A stretch of DNA of 64,000 nucleotides, taken from the NCBI GenBank assembly GCA_037179385.1, contig CM074193.1, positions 39,650,846 to 39,714,845 on the forward strand, read 5' to 3'. Below the pieces are notes generated by a model, which ran no database searches, was not told the DNA's origin, and worked only from the letters and a program-made list of their open reading frames with translations. Positions 63,951 to 64,000 of the stretch are shown in pieces; positions within the stretch are counted from its first letter, which is position 1; each line of letters begins with the position of its first letter. This stretch comes from Holothuria scabra (lineage: Eukaryota > Echinodermata > Holothuroidea > Aspidochirotida > Holothuriidae). Made by a program: the position numbers and the translations under genes.

Positions 63951-64000
63951 TTTGAACTTTGACCTTTGGCATCCAATAAAAACAATAGGGGTCATCTACT
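63951..64000 (+). repeat. TGACCT-rich dispersed repeat, instance 4 (cut by window edge)
   Basis: AACTTTGACCTTTGGC, then AAAACAATAGGGGTCATCTACT at the very end. This is the clearest match to the phrase after the DR1 in instance 1. The remainder lies outside the window. Confidence 0.6.

Overview
The window reads as animal (invertebrate metazoan) nuclear DNA. It holds two large tandem satellite arrays back to back, then about 12 kb of ordinary AT-rich single-copy DNA with one recognisable protein-coding exon. The exon has a GT-AG type acceptor with a long pyrimidine tract. There are no operons or ribosome binding sites, and small non-autonomous transposons, microsatellites and TGACCTTTGACCT-type dispersed repeats are present. 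Together these suggest a marine deuterostome such as an echinoderm, hemichordate or lancelet. That taxonomic guess is an inference.

Region 1 (1-22808): a satellite with a 368-bp monomer, 62 whole copies, running off the left edge. Each monomer is itself a diverged dimer of two 184-bp half-units, about 62% identical by ungapped hand alignment. Internal copies are almost identical. Nearly all variation sits in one T-run (T5, T6 or T7) and one C-run/G junction. The last monomer carries about nine changes, as expected at an array edge.

Region 2 (22809-52099): an unrelated macrosatellite of about 2.64 kb, with 10 whole copies (2635-2649 bp), a first copy lacking an internal 1411 bp and a truncated last copy. 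Each unit contains a roughly 65-bp GC-rich module four times in direct and once in inverted orientation, an 18-bp minisatellite, and hypervariable A, C and T tracts. I recognise no rRNA, snRNA, tRNA, histone or transposase gene in it. Variant patterns show neighbouring copies resembling each other, a subfamily change between copies 7 and 8, and mosaic sharing between copies 7 and 10.

Region 3 (52100-64000): mostly non-coding. The only convincing gene is the minus-strand terminal exon at 57679-59549. It encodes the C-terminal 622 residues of what looks like a GMC-oxidoreductase-linked alpha/beta-hydrolase with a cysteine nucleophile. The upstream exons, expected to carry the GMC oxidoreductase, were not found. 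Beyond the exon lie three TTAA-flanked, piggyBac-like miniature elements (two in a tandem duplication), a 366-bp element with terminal inverted repeats, several copies of a TGACCT-rich dispersed repeat and some short palindromes.

The genes do not form a pathway here. The main content is repeat biology: two satellite families at different stages of homogenisation next to a gene, as in pericentromeric or other heterochromatin borders.
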